Of a stretch of 64,000 nt of DNA, positions 24,340 to 35,531 are shown piece by piece. The stretch spans positions 2,105,166 through 2,169,165 of the forward strand of contig NW_004450397.1 in the NCBI RefSeq assembly GCF_000321225.1, written 5' to 3'. The notes under the pieces are model-generated. The model was not told the DNA's origin and did not search any database. It saw only the letters and a program-made list of their open reading frames with translations. Position 1 is the first letter of the stretch. Each line of letters opens with the position of its first letter. This stretch comes from Odobenus rosmarus divergens (lineage: Eukaryota; Chordata; Mammalia; Carnivora; Odobenidae). The position numbers and the translations under genes were made by a program.

Positions 24340-24871
24340 TGGGTGTAGTTATGCATAATGCAAGGACTGTGGTCCAAAATAAGCCCTTCCTCTACCTCAA
24401 AGATGTCTACATCCTAATCCCTGGATCCTATGAGTATGTTCCCTTACATAGCAAAAGAATTTTTGCAGATGAGATTCAGTTTAAGGGCCTTCATTTAGGT
24501 AGATTATTTTGTATGATCTGATGAACCCAATCTAATCATATAAGTCCTTAAAAGTAGAGAAATTTTCCCTGCTGCTGATGAAGGAAGATGGTACTAAAGA
24601 AGAATGGTCAGAGAAATACAACATGGCTGACTTTAAACATGGAGATCACCAGCCAACCCATGTAGGTGACCACTAGAAGCCAGAAGAAACAAGGAAGTAG
24701 AGTCTTCCTTAGAGCCTCCACAAAGAAATGTAGCTCTGTGACCTCTTGATTTTTGTTCATGAACTTCACATCAGACTTCTAACCTACACAAGTGTAAGAT
24801 AATTAACTCGTGTAGTTTTAAGCCACTACATTTGTGGCAATTTGCTATAGCAGCAATAGAAAACTAATACA
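24340..24871 (+). mobile_element. MLT1-type MaLR solo LTR, sense
   Basis: Landmarks in order are caaagatgtctacatcctaa (24399), ttttgcagatgagattcag (24462), a middle with agaatggtcagag, then cctacacaagtgtaagat (24783) and ttaagccactacatttgtgg (24818), closing with agaaaactaatac (24858-24870). No internal region or partner LTR is seen, so it looks like a solo LTR. Ancient; the family-level call is firmer than the subfamily. Confidence 0.75.
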
Positions 24872-26269
24872 AGGCTTAGAACAAAACAATACTTTTTGCA
24901 TATCTATTTTTGAAAATTGTGGAGGTAAAATGATAAAAAAAAAAAAAACTTTTATTTTCTTACTCTCCTTTCATTTGCCAGGAGATTAACACAAGAAAGA
25001 AATTAGAACACTGGAAGAAATGTTAACATTTTTGTAAACATTAAGTTTAAACACTAGAGTATAGAAATATGTATATTTTAAATCTGAAGACTCCCAAGGA
25101 AAGGAGATCTCATAACACATTCCTTCCCTTTCCAACATTGAGAAGCCCTCAAAATCACAACGTAATTCTTCATATGTGGCTTATAAATGTTCCAAATAAT
25201 GTCATTACTATAATCTTAATGAAACATCAGTTTTCCAGAATGAGGCATCTTTAAATGGATCCATAATGGTGGAAAAGAGGTAAATTTGGGATTGTGTAAG
25301 ATTCAGAAAAGGAGCAAAACAAAAGCAACTGATTTAATTTTAGAAAAATATAAAACTTAGCTAATAAAACTTCATAGGTTTGCTGCTTCACAATTGAGAA
25401 CATTATACTATGTTTTATTTTTGTATTTATACCACTTGAAAAATATTTCCTAAGGGCAGTGCTCTTTTTCCTGCTGAAAACTTTTCTAACACTGTGCTAA
25501 GCTCGAATATACCTGTGGTTCTCCAAGTGGCCAGTTTTTAAGCATAATTTAATTGTACTCCAATTGTACCTAATTCAATTGCACTCCAAGTTTTCTACAA
25601 CCAATCCAGTTACACTCTAAAATGTCATCTTCCTGAAAAGCAAAGCATAAGAATCCTTGAAAATCTAGCTTTTTAGTTTTGCTCTTGAGATTATGAATTT
25701 CCTGGCAAAGGTGCTGGCTATACCAAAACATTCTAAATATCACCTTTATAATCCAGTTATTGATGAGTTGTGAGAAAAAAATTAAATAGGATGATTGTTA
25801 CACTGATTAATTAAAGTTTTATACTTTTAAATATCCTGATACTGGATGAGAATTGTATAGATACCTGTATTACCACCTCACATGATTACTGTCATTTCCA
25901 GAAGGTACTTAAAGTCTTCAATCAGAGCTGATATTTTAGCTTACAGTATATAATTAGCTACAGTTAAAATAAGAAAGTCACTGCTAAGACTTATTTTTTT
26001 TTTTGACATTGACTATTTTGAGAGGTGGTACCTGAATTCCTGACAGTGAGAAGAGGATAATGGGGGTAGGGTGAAACTTAAGAAATAGACCCAATAAAGT
26101 CAAATGATCTTTGATTATTTACGACAGAGGCAAACATCTTTATTCCCTTCACTTCCCAAGGGCAGTATGCAGCATGCTTTGCAACTAACCATCTCAACCC
26201 TAGCACTTACATCTGAATTATATCTTCAACCATCTGCTCCAATAATTATGCCCTAGGTTTTGTCATTAA
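24872..26269. other. Unassigned intergenic sequence
   Basis: Around 25545-25620 similar phrases recur (attgtactccaattgtacc, ttgcactccaag, gttacactctaaa). These are short imperfect internal repeats without a known identity. No gene seen. Confidence 0.45.
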
Positions 26270-26870
26270 CTCTTAATAACCGGTCCTCTGACCATAAGAT
26301 AAGAGCTTGCTAAGTGATTATTACACATATTTTTCTTTTCCTCAAGATACTTATTTTTTTCATACCTGCTCTTTTGTCCCTGCCTAAATTCATGTCTCAT
26401 CACTTCAACCAACCTCTGCCACTATCCTCACTCTCTGGCCCCATTGATCCAACTGCATTAATCTAGCTGTCTACCAAATAGTTTTTCTTATGTAACTGGA
26501 AAGGCAAGAATTAATATTAATTAATGGTCTCCAGTGTCATATCCAGTTTCTCAGCAAGCCTTCTCCGTCCTCATAGTCACTCTCCCTCTTCTCTGTCCAG
26601 TGAATTTCAAAACATGCCTGCTTTTTCCCAATAACATAAAAATCGTCTTAAGTGAATGTAATCAATTTACCATTCTAACTGCATAAATGTCTCCATCTAC
26701 TTAAACTCCCTGCCAACTCTCCTAGTTTTTTTTCCCCCACAATAGAAAGGTGCTATCTTTTCTACTTAAAGTTTTACAAGGAACTTACACCACCTTTCTT
26801 CTCTCTTTTTAAGCTGTATCTAAAACTCCTTTTTCTCCATGCAGTCTTTATTAATTTCTACAATGTATGT
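26270..26870 (+). mobile_element. Possible L2 fragment, sense
   Basis: Pyrimidine-rich text at 26390-26850 is roughly collinear with the L2 ORF upstream of its reverse-transcriptase domain. The match is weak and there are many gaps, so this is tentative. Confidence 0.35.
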
Positions 26871-26939
26871 GCACTTCTTCTATATTAGAAGACAAGAGCA
26901 ATAGTAATACACTCAAAGCAAATTTTCCCTCAAATCCAC

Positions 26940-27345
26940 ATTTTGTATTCAGGTGTATATCATTTAGTATGATATTAGCTGCAAATTATAATAAACCTGA
27001 CTTAAAATAGACTAAACAGTAAGAAACTTTCAGCTTACATAAGATTTCCAGTCTATCAGAACCCCGGTTCTATTCTTGTGATAATGTTCTGTTCTGCCCT
27101 CTTTGATATGTTGGCTTTGTTCTTCATGGTTAAAGATGGCAGTCATCCACAACTAAGGCAACATCTAACTTGTTAAGATGCACAGGGAGGGAAAGGAACT
27201 GTCTCCTCCGATCAGGAAATAAAAATTATTCCCTGGATGCATCATCTGCCTTACAACAGGATAACTGAACTAATCACTGCCAAGAAGGATGAATTTGCCA
27301 TGTTTGGCTTAGTCTACTCACATTTCTTGTCTAGAGTTCAGGGTG
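26940..27345. repeat. Ancient dispersed repeat, family not assigned
   Basis: The pattern ttagctgcaaattataataa (26980), ttggctttgttcttcatgg (27112), agatggcagtcatcc (27134), aactaatcactgccaagaag (27269), then ttagtctactcaca resembles an old mammalian repeat. I cannot place it in a family. No coding potential. Confidence 0.4.
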
Positions 27346-27397
27346 GGGTTAAATTCTCCTGAGTCCTAAGGACTATGTAACAGAAGTATAGATACTT

Positions 27398-27441
27398 AAA
27401 AAAAAAAAAAAAGTTGTGTGTGTGTGTATGTGTGTGTGTGT
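27398..27441. repeat. Poly-A followed by (TG)n
   Basis: A15 at 27398-27412, then TG repeats with one TA interruption at 27415-27441. Confidence 0.95.
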
Positions 27442-27956
27442 CCCCATTCCCCCAACATACAGGAAAAGGGGATGTTGGAAAAGCCAACAATGGGGTCTTG
27501 ACACAAAGAAACGAAGAGAATACAATGAATCCAGATGTACAAAGAGATTGCACAGAAAGGTACAGATCTAGGATCCTATGAATACTCAAATCAAATTTCT
27601 AATTTACTACTTAAAACAGCCTTCTAGGCATGCTGGCTCCTGCTCATTTACTCACTCTGTTTGAGGGACTTTGCCTGAGGTGGCTTTTTGTTATTGAACC
27701 TAGGAGCTACTTGTGAACCTTGTGCTCTTTGAGAATATTTTCTATATTTGGCTTGGCATTAGCTGCTATTCAACCCCCTCTAGGGCCTTTCCCCACCCTG
27801 CCTCCCACCTACCCTAAACTTTTGCTGAGAGGTTCTTTTACATGTATCACATGATGTCTCCACCAAATCCAAGTTCCAAATCCATAGAATATCCTTTGAG
27901 GTTTCTAGTTTTTCTGATTCCAGGCCTCTGCCCATTTTTCTCTGTTTAACGTGCAT
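27442..27956. other. Unassigned intergenic sequence
   Basis: Moderately C-rich at 27770-27820. Nothing recognised. Confidence 0.5.

Positions 27957-27984
<28 letters not shown>
27957..27984. repeat. (TA)14 microsatellite
   Basis: Fourteen uninterrupted TA units, directly abutting the 5' edge of the duplicated segment that starts at 27983. Confidence 0.97.
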
Positions 27985-27989
<5 letters not shown>

Positions 27990-28085
27990 GGACTTTTAGG
28001 CATCAACCCTGTAACCCACCTCTTTGAGCTGGGCAAAATTTTCGTAACTTTTAAAATCATATCACATGTTCTACTTTTCATTTGT
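27983..28085 (+). repeat. Duplicated 103-bp segment, copy 1
   Basis: Runs from taattttggacttttaggca to cttttcatttgt. It recurs in the same orientation at 29341-29442 with about 4-5 differences (cgtaact/cggaact, one A deletion, cacatgttct/catatgttca). I know no repeat family matching it, so it may be a local duplication. Confidence 0.95.
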
Positions 28086-28143
28086 TGATATATATATCAA
28101 CATTCATAAGATATATATATCTATATATATCTATATAGATATA
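28083..28143. repeat. 20-bp palindrome and TA-rich tract
   Basis: tgttgatatatatatcaaca at 28083-28102 is a perfect palindrome. A further (AT)-rich run with ctatatat motifs follows to 28143. Together with the (TA)14 upstream it brackets duplicated copy 1. Confidence 0.93.
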
Positions 28144-29340
28144 TCCTTGATATTTAGTGTGTCCTCACCTCTTAAGCAATTTTACCTTTTTCTTCTGTTT
28201 TTCTTGACTATTTTTTGGACCTAATATTTATTCAGCCATGTGGCATCTGATGTTGGGTTCAAATAGTCTTCCTAAATCTGCTCCTTTGCTAAGATAGATC
28301 CAAACTATTTACTTGTTCTTTGGAATAGTTCAGATATCTTGGGAAATGCCTATTGAATTTGGATTTCAGAACTGGGGGAAAGCATTTACTTCTTTGTGCA
28401 TTTGCAATAGAGAATAATTTATATAATGTTGTTTCTTTTCTGACTCATGTTCTGAAGCCTAATAATTGTATTTAGTTTCCTTAAGGATGACCACCATATT
28501 CTGTTCTCTCAGAGAAGTATTCTTATAACACCTAACCATTTATAGTTAGGCAATCATGGATTCTAAAACAAAAGTTATCAATTATACATGTAACAGTAAA
28601 GGGTGATTTGCTCATAATCAATGAGTCATTATCAGCCAATTATATATCATGTACAATATGATACTAATTGTAACCCACATAAAGGCTAGGCCTTTTTGTT
28701 CCTGGCTGAACACCCATCTCAGGACATTGTCATTCTAAAAAAAACCCTGAAAAATAATGTAGGCTTCTGCAGAATTGCCCCTTGCGGAGGTGACAACAGG
28801 AATGAAATCATATGCATTGGATAACCCTCAGCAAAACTTAAGGATCCTTCTTTAGTTTGGTTTCTCCTTGATTCCCCCATCACCCAAGGCTTCTAGCCTC
28901 AGAGTTCACATTTCCCTTCTTTGGTGACTCCCATTTTCTTATGCAAAGCAATCTGTTAGCCTTTGTCTAAGACTTTTCCCTTATGAGGAGGGGGAAAAAA
29001 CTATTGAGGATTTTTACATAATATTTTGTCCTTATCACTCACTGAGAAATAATTTTCTTCTGATAAATGGCATTAATGGATATAAGACATTGCCTTAATT
29101 TAATAATAAAAAAAATAGAAGCAAAAACTTGGTGTCCCCCTTCTGACTCTAATCTTCTATCACCTGTTATCTAGAGTTTTTATTCTCCCAACTTCTTCCC
29201 TGTCCATACCTTCTCATGGAGGAAATGGATACCTTCCTTTATATCTCATAAATGACTAAAACATCATAATATGACTTGTGTTCACAGCAGTATTTAAATC
29301 CAAACTGAAGGCAATATTTTATATTTAAGAAAAGAATCTT
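28144..29340. other. Unassigned intergenic sequence between the two copies
   Basis: About 1.2 kb with no gene. The less AT-rich part at 28690-28960 could hold an old LTR-like repeat, but no diagnostic ends are visible. Confidence 0.45.
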
Positions 29341-29442
29341 TAATTTTGGACTTTTAGGCATCAACCCTGTAACCCACCTCTTTGAGCTGGGCAAAATTTT
29401 CGGAACTTTTAAATCATATCATATGTTCAACTTTTCATTTGT
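29341..29442 (+). repeat. Duplicated segment, copy 2
   Basis: 102-bp direct repeat of 27983-28085. It is not flanked by TA tracts and has no poly-A or terminal duplication, so it does not look retroposed. Confidence 0.95.
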
Positions 29443-29884
29443 AGTTTGATCATGAGGAAAACTATTCTTGAATTTGTTTATTGAAGAGCTTTTTCCTCCT
29501 GTGATTGTCTTTTGTGGTATCATGGTCAAAATAAACAAGGGAATAACAAAACTTAGTAAAAATTTAGATTATAATTCAAAATCTCTAAAATCTCCTTGGT
29601 AAATAATTCCATTGTGTAATTTATGACTAGAGAAAACAGAGCTAACAGAGGCATGTTTTCTGTAACAATAACTACCTCCTCTGTGTTTTCACCTTTTCAG
29701 AGGCTAATAAGACTGTCAAATTGAGGGAAAGCTTTCTGCTTACTAAATTATAGCACCTCAATTTACATTAATGTAATATGTGCCAAAAATGAAATACTAT
29801 CTCATTTCAAAGTCTGTGAATTTATTTTATTACTTATAGTTGATTTTCCTAGTACTCTAAGCTGTAATAGTTCCTCTTTAGGTC
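29443..29884. other. Unassigned intergenic sequence
   Basis: Nothing recognised. Confidence 0.5.
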
Positions 29885-29991
29885 TTTTTTTTTTTTTTAA
29901 GAAAAAAGTAAAGAAAGGGAAGAGGGAAAGAGGAAAGGAAGCAAGAGGGAGAGAAAGAAGAAGGGGCGAGAAATCAAAGAAAGAAGGAAAA
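29885..29991. repeat. T14 followed by 93-nt polypurine tract
   Basis: Fourteen Ts (29885-29898) switch abruptly to a GA-rich run (29899-29991) containing only five pyrimidines. The strand-switching composition can favour non-B DNA. It could also be a decayed retroelement tail. Confidence 0.9.
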
Positions 29992-30489
29992 TAACTTGAG
30001 AGCATTAGTGTTCTTCCTCCCATGTTACATGACTAGTAAAATAGTATTTTTTTTTTACCTTCCCTTAATTTGGTTTGAGTTAGCCTGTTTCTTTTAGTTT
30101 CTCTTAGTTTGCAATGTCACAGCAAGTTATCTTGACAAAAACATTAATACTGAACAGTAATATGAGAGATCATAAAGGGACTTCTCCTATGTCACCTCCA
30201 ATGCAATCTCATGTATGTGAGATGATCTGATGTATGCTGAGATTTAATTTTGGAAGTGTGAAACAAATCTGAGTAATAAATAAGACTTCCTGGAGATGGC
30301 AAAATAGAAATGTGGAGAGACCTATTCAAAAGAGAGACTGTCATCTATGTCCCTATGGGAACATAGGGAAATCTTAAGAGGAAACTGAGCATTTAATACC
30401 ATGCAGTGTGGTACTTGATCAGAATGCATCAAAGAGGAATTATACATTCCGAATGTGACAACTCAAAAGGAATGCATCACTATCTTTAA
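29992..30489. other. Unassigned intergenic sequence
   Basis: No gene or repeat recognised. Confidence 0.5.
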
Positions 30490-30500
30490 AAGAACACCTT

Positions 30501-30692
30501 AGGGGCGCCTGGGTGGCTCAGTTGGTTAAACGTTCAATTCTTCATTTTGGTTCAAGTCATGATCTCAGGGTTGTGAGATCGAGCCCCGGGTCAGGCAGGG
30601 AGTCTACTTGAAATTCTTCCTCTCCCTCTGCCCCTCCCCTCCTCTAAAATAAATAAATCTTTAAAAAATAATAAAAAATAAAACATAAATAA
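30501..30692 (+). mobile_element. Can-SINE, older subtype
   Basis: Sense copy: head aggggcgcctgggtggctca, then gttcaattcttcattttgg and gatctcagggttgtgagatc, with a short body and a degenerate AATAAA tail. The imperfect duplication is agaacacctt (30491-30500) / agaacacttt (30694-30703). Its divergence is greater than that of the younger copies in this window. Confidence 0.88.
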
Positions 30693-30809
30693 TAGAACAC
30701 TTTGTCTTATGCTGTCCACAATCCTTGTCAAAAAGAAAACCCAAAACCATTAATTGATGAAAAGATACCGAAGATGAGTGGAATTAAAGAGTGAAATTAT
30801 GAATATCTA

Positions 30810-31010
30810 TATTGCTTGTAATACAGAACTTTTGAAAGTGTCACAACAACCCTAAAAAATAGGTTGAGTAGATTTTAGCCTATTTTACAGATGAGGACAC
30901 TGAGGCTCGGGGGAGATTCAGTGATAAAAATGGTACAAGAAAGCTGGCAGTGGCACATTGATGCTAATATTCTAAGTTTAGTGAAATTCTCACTACACCA
31001 AACTTTTTTT
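30810..31010 (-). mobile_element. MIR SINE, antisense
   Basis: Reverse-complement MIR: tcacaacaaccctaaaaaat (30841), ttttacagatgaggacactg (30883), then a decayed core with gctggcagtgg (30942) and ctcactacacc (30989). Ancient. Confidence 0.8.
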
Positions 31011-31085
31011 TTTTTAAGTCAGTGGATGCTCTTGAAGTAAGAATAAATTCTTTCATGATTGTGATTTTTTTTTCTAAAGGAGACT

Positions 31086-31220
31086 TATTTTCTCATTCAA
31101 CACTGGGGTGGCTCTGCTGTAAAGGACAGAGTGCTAAGAACAGGAACTCCATGGTAGAATTATGTGGTCCTTGCCCTCAAGGAGATTCTAATCCAACAGA
31201 AAGGGAAGAGAGGCAATTAT
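31086..31220 (-). mobile_element. L2 fragment, antisense
   Basis: Block ggtccttgccctcaaggag (31166) followed by attctaatccaacagaaagg is the reverse complement of the segment near the L2 3' end. Small and ancient. Confidence 0.65.
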
Positions 31221-31477
31221 GCTAAATTTCCTACACTTCCTTCTTATCGGAAGCTTAGGCCTGTATTTTTTAAACAGCTCTTTATTCTTTCAGAGCTAAT
31301 TTTTGTACTTATTTGTCCCCTAGAATTCTGTGTGTAGCACTATCCATAGTTTCTATGTTTTGTAATTTTTTGTGATTATATTTCATAATTATTTCTAATC
31401 ATGTTGAATGTGAAGGTTAGTTGAGTGTGGACTTGTTGAGTGTGAAGATTAGTACCTACTCATCCTATTCATACAAG

Positions 31478-31535
31478 GTCAAGCTCAGGGCTTGGCATAC
31501 AGTAAGTGCTCAATAGATATGTTCGTTTATCATAT
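31478..31535 (+). mobile_element. L2/MIR 3' terminal fragment, sense
   Basis: gcttggcatacagtaagtgc (31490) and caatagatatg match the shared L2/MIR 3' end. It is too short to choose between the two. Confidence 0.65.
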
Positions 31536-32859
31536 GTTTATTTTAGAAAGGTACACACACCTTGTATAAAATCCAAGCAATATAGAAGTGTATGATGTAA
31601 AAAACGAAACTTTTTCATCCCTCTCACCCACCTCTAGCATGTCGCATGATTCTGTCCTGCATGGTGTAACTGTCAAACTTTACCTTGCATTAATTTTTTT
31701 TAAAAATTGAATTAGACCTTAAAGTTTATCATTTTTATTCTAATTTGTAGTGGGACAGGTTCACATATGTCAGCCACATAGGTCATCAAACACTTTTGCT
31801 GCTTACCTGATTTTCACTTTGGTCTGGTTTATCATGTATCTAACCAGTCTCTGTCAGCTTCCTAAAGAATGTTTATAAAAGTTGCCTTTCTTTTACAAGT
31901 TACGTAAAATTCTTGATCACCATGCCAGGTTTCAATACTATTGATTTTGGAGATGAATTGCTATTCATACTAAAAGGACAGCTCTCAAATCGTTTCTCAA
32001 TTTCCATAGGTAAAGTCTTTCCTTTTATATTAAATCTAAGTGATCAAATTTCTTCTCTCTCCTCCTTCAGTATCATGTTTGCTTTATAAAGATTGATGAA
32101 AAACAGAAGTCTGAATATTTTTTCTGTTTTCTCTGTCACTGAAAGAAAAATATTGGTATACTTAAAGAGAAGAAATTGAATGCTAATACTTTGGAAGGGC
32201 CATTTTAATCACTATGATTGTAGTGGAGCACTTAAAATGCATGTAATGGGATCTAAAAATAGATTTAAAAATTTTTCAATAAGTCTATTCACTCATTTGA
32301 TTACTTTGTAGTTGGAAATAAAACCATCCTTTCTTTAGGCTATGGTATTTCATTTGGGTTAATTGCTGAATAAGATGTACTCAGTTCTTGACATTTAGTG
32401 TGAATCTTGGTAATTTAGCAAGCATTTTAATAAATTTGACTTGGGTGATTTATATAGTTTCTCACTGAGATTTTCCCATAATAACATTCAACAGTAAGAG
32501 TGATTAATCAGTAGCTATGCTTGTTTAATAAGTAAAACCACAATTCTGCGAATCATCGTTGCTTCTTTGTTATAGTGTGTCTGAGACTATGTCTGCCATC
32601 TCACACAAGAGATTACTGGTTGATATTTTGTTAGAGATGTTGTTGGCAGAACTTAAATTTGTTTGTCATTCTATCCTTTGGTTCACTAGCAGTTTAAAAA
32701 AGAACACCATTTCAGTAAACTGCATTCAATGTTGACCATTCTGCTCCATGGTAGCTTTATTTATTCACGTGACATAATGATCCCTGTTGTTTCAGAGATT
32801 CTCCCTGCTTTTCTCATGTTTCCACCATACTTTATCCATGGATTCTGTGATGCTTCCAG
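31536..32859. other. Unassigned intergenic sequence
   Basis: About 1.3 kb with no element named. The stretch at 32520-32700 is not low-complexity and could be ordinary unique or conserved noncoding DNA. Nothing in the sequence alone decides this. Confidence 0.45.
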
Positions 32860-33700
32860 TTCCAAATAGATTCATTTTCCAACTAAAATTGAATTTCTCA
32901 TATCTACCTATCCACTTTTAACCCCCAAATATCCTATTTTTCCTGAAGATAAAAATAGCATGTGAAGCCTTTATGTTTCCAATTTTTGATAATGATGTTT
33001 TTATCATCCAGTCCATTTTGCACCAAAATCTTGATATGATTTTTACTCTTTATTTGTCTAGATCTTTCTTAAGCATTCATATTAAAATCTGCCCTCCAAA
33101 AATGACCTTTAGCATTGCCTCTCTCATCTGTTCTGCCCTTTTCCTTCCACTTGTTATTGCCTCTCAATATCATTTAACTTGATGATTTCTATTGTAATAA
33201 CCTTCTAATCCCATGATCACATCCACTCCCTTGTCCTTTCCCAACACAACACCCTTTTCTTATGGCCAAAATGACCCACAAATCCTGGATTTCAGTATTT
33301 TAATTTTTAAACATCATTGGTAACTAATCACTGCCTATAAACTAAGATGCATTGTTTTTCTTTTGGCATTCAAGACTTTCAACAATAATTCCCCAAACTA
33401 TTTTTTGAGCTCTAGAGTTCACTTCTATGTTTTTTAACTCCCCACCCCCTAACTCTCAGCTCTCAATATTTCTGTATTGGGTTTGTTTTGTTTTGTTTTT
33501 TGAATAAGCTCTACACTCAATGTAGGGCCTGAACTCAGGACCCTGAGATCAAGAGTTGCATGCTCTACTGACTGAGCCAGCCAGGCGCCCCTCTATGTAT
33601 TCGTTTGATCCCAATGGATCATGTACCATTTCCTGAACATTTTTTCCTAAAGCACTATTCTCATCAGCTTAAACTTTCTCTACAACTCAGACCATTATAA
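32860..33700 (+). mobile_element. Long L2, sense, split by a SINE
   Basis: Collinear with the C-terminal part of the L2 ORF: catatctacctatccact (32899), accaaaatcttgatatgat (33022), cttctaatcccatgatcaca (33203), then toward the 3' region. It is interrupted by the old SINE at 33479-33591. A further match near 34093 (gaatactcttcatcagctg) suggests extension beyond the microsatellite. Riddled with indels; no coding capacity. Confidence 0.65.
33479..33591 (-). mobile_element. Old Can-SINE, body-truncated
   Basis: Minus strand: head ggggcgcctggctggctcag near 33591, then gatcaagagttgcatgctct and ccctgagatc, ending in a short body and a TTTTG-repeat tail (33481-33500). This belongs to a shorter, older carnivore SINE subtype. 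No clear duplication remains. Confidence 0.85.
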
Positions 33701-33944
33701 CCAAAAGTAAATTTTTTGGTTTAATCTTAATACTATCTTTTCCATGAAGGTTTGGTGGGTTACTTCAGAAATTTTTGTCAATTTCTACCTCTTCTGCCCT
33801 TGTGGTTTTATTAATTTGTTCAAAATATTGATGTTCTCTACTTTAATATATGTTATAACATTTGTATAATTCTGTTTTGAATAATGGGTGAAAAAACACC
33901 TGATCATAAACAACGTATACATAACTAGGAATGTGAGTATATGT

Positions 33945-33959
33945 GCTCATGCATGCATG

Positions 33960-34006
<47 letters not shown>
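33945..34006. repeat. 18-bp palindrome abutting (GT)22
   Basis: gctcatgcatgcatgagc at 33945-33962 is a perfect palindrome. It is immediately followed by 22 uninterrupted GT units at 33963-34006. Open frames read from this tract are artefacts of the repeat. Confidence 0.97.
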
Positions 34007-34009
<3 letters not shown>

Positions 34010-35302
34010 CAGAGGTAGAAGAATGAAGATAGCCTAGGAAGAAATAAGCTTTGCTCATTTCATGATTTTGTCATGGTCCAACTCTGAATACTCTTCATCA
34101 GCTGAAGTTGCACAAGATATCTTATATGACTCTTCTTGCCTGTTCTGACCTTTGTTGTCTCACTTTAACTCATTATATAGCAGCTGTCTGAGTATTTTGC
34201 TCTAATCTATTCTCTATTCAGCTAATTTAGAAATACTATTTTAGATGAAAATAACATACAAGTTTCCACTGAGAAATCCCTGGTGGTTTAATTATCACTG
34301 ATTTTTTTCTTAGAAGCTATTTGAAATGGTTTACAATGGTGGTTAATTTAACAGTAAGTTTTCATTGGTGCAGAATAGCATTAAGTGTTAAAATATTAAG
34401 CCTTCATGAGCTTGGGGTAGTTTTGATTGCCAAGTTATTTTAAAACAAAACTAATATAGGAGTCCTTATACTCAAGCTTCTTTATGAATCCAAACCTTTA
34501 TTGAGTGTGTATCTGTGTGTTTGTTTTTAAGATTATGGTGAAAAATAAAATTCTCTTTGGAGAAAAACCAAAGTTTGAAAACAATTTTAATCCTTTCTAT
34601 ATTCCTCTCATTTTTGAATCATGAGATATGTTCAGTAAAAGTGGCAAGCAAATACTATCACTGATCTTTAATACATCTCTTGTTTATTTATACAAAGAAA
34701 GCAGATTTGAGGAACAAAATGTTACATTGGGTTCAACTACTGAGTAGATAATCATAATTTTTAGGGAAGACTATATGACAACAGCTTAAAGGATACAAAA
34801 AACAAGAGCATTAAACCGTGTAAAGGGATTAGACTAGTGTTCTCTCAGTAATGGGATGAGTTACATAAATCTGGAACTTGAATGGGAGAGGAAATGTTTT
34901 CATCCTAATCCTAAACATGAAAAACTTGTGCTACAAAAATTCCCATGCTTTCCAACTTAATTTTGCCCCACACTGTTGACCAATGTCAATTTTTCAAGTC
35001 AGGTAGATTTCCCCAGTCTAAAATTACTGTTTTGAACATGTTCTACTTACCTCCCATCTCTGAGGGTACTCCTCTAGCTTTGACATTGCTTCCCACTTCT
35101 CAGGGAAAATATAAAACTTATGGGAACTCCTCATATCCCACATCTCTAAAACTTACCTGCATATTGCTGGTGCTTTCCTTCCTATTAAAATGGTGGTGTA
35201 GTTCCTGCAATCACAGGAGGACTGAATCCCACCCTCTCCAACATTCTCGGAGTTCTAAGCAAATTTTCTTTCTCTGTCTTGAATTTCATTGAGTTTGTGT
35301 CC
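34007..35302. other. Unassigned intergenic sequence
   Basis: Pyrimidine-rich text at 34960-35300 has weak, gapped likeness to the L2 ORF (sense). Otherwise nothing is recognised. Confidence 0.4.
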
Positions 35303-35446
35303 TTTAGATTCTTCCCATCAATATTTAAAAGCAGGTTATTGATGATATAAAACAAAACACCTAAACATGCAAACTTTAGATTCTTCCCATCAATATTTAA
35401 AAGCAAGTTATTGACGATATAAAACAAAACACCTAACCATGCAAAC
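35303..35446 (+). repeat. Two-copy 72-bp tandem duplication
   Basis: Unit 1 at 35303-35374 and unit 2 at 35375-35446 start with tttagattcttcccatcaat. They differ at three positions (gcaggtt/gcaagtt, gatgat/gacgat, aaacat/aaccat). Exactly adjacent, without a spacer. A short internal peptide repeat on the minus strand is a by-product. Confidence 0.97.
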
Positions 35447-35531
35447 TTTTATTTGTGTGTGTGTGTATATATAATCTGTGTATTTCAGTATATATTATTT
35501 ATATATACATATGTGTATGTATATATACATG
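35447..35531. repeat. TG/TA-rich tract
   Basis: Mixed (TG)n and (TATA)n low-complexity sequence directly after the tandem duplication. Confidence 0.9.

Noticed and set aside
24340..24871. Possible retroviral provirus next to the LTR
   Set aside because: No gag, pol or env-like sequence or partner LTR is seen on either side. It is best explained as a solo, nonautonomous MaLR LTR, and the same holds for 60909-61428.
27957..28143. CRISPR-like or satellite array
   Set aside because: Only simple TA repeats and one palindrome; no regularly spaced units, and the host is a mammal.
33843..34058. Histidine/threonine-repeat peptide
   Set aside because: It is simply the (GT)22 microsatellite read on the minus strand.
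35185..35427. Internally repeated peptide on the minus strand
   Set aside because: It is explained by the 72-bp tandem DNA duplication; there is no coding signal and the frame is AT-biased.
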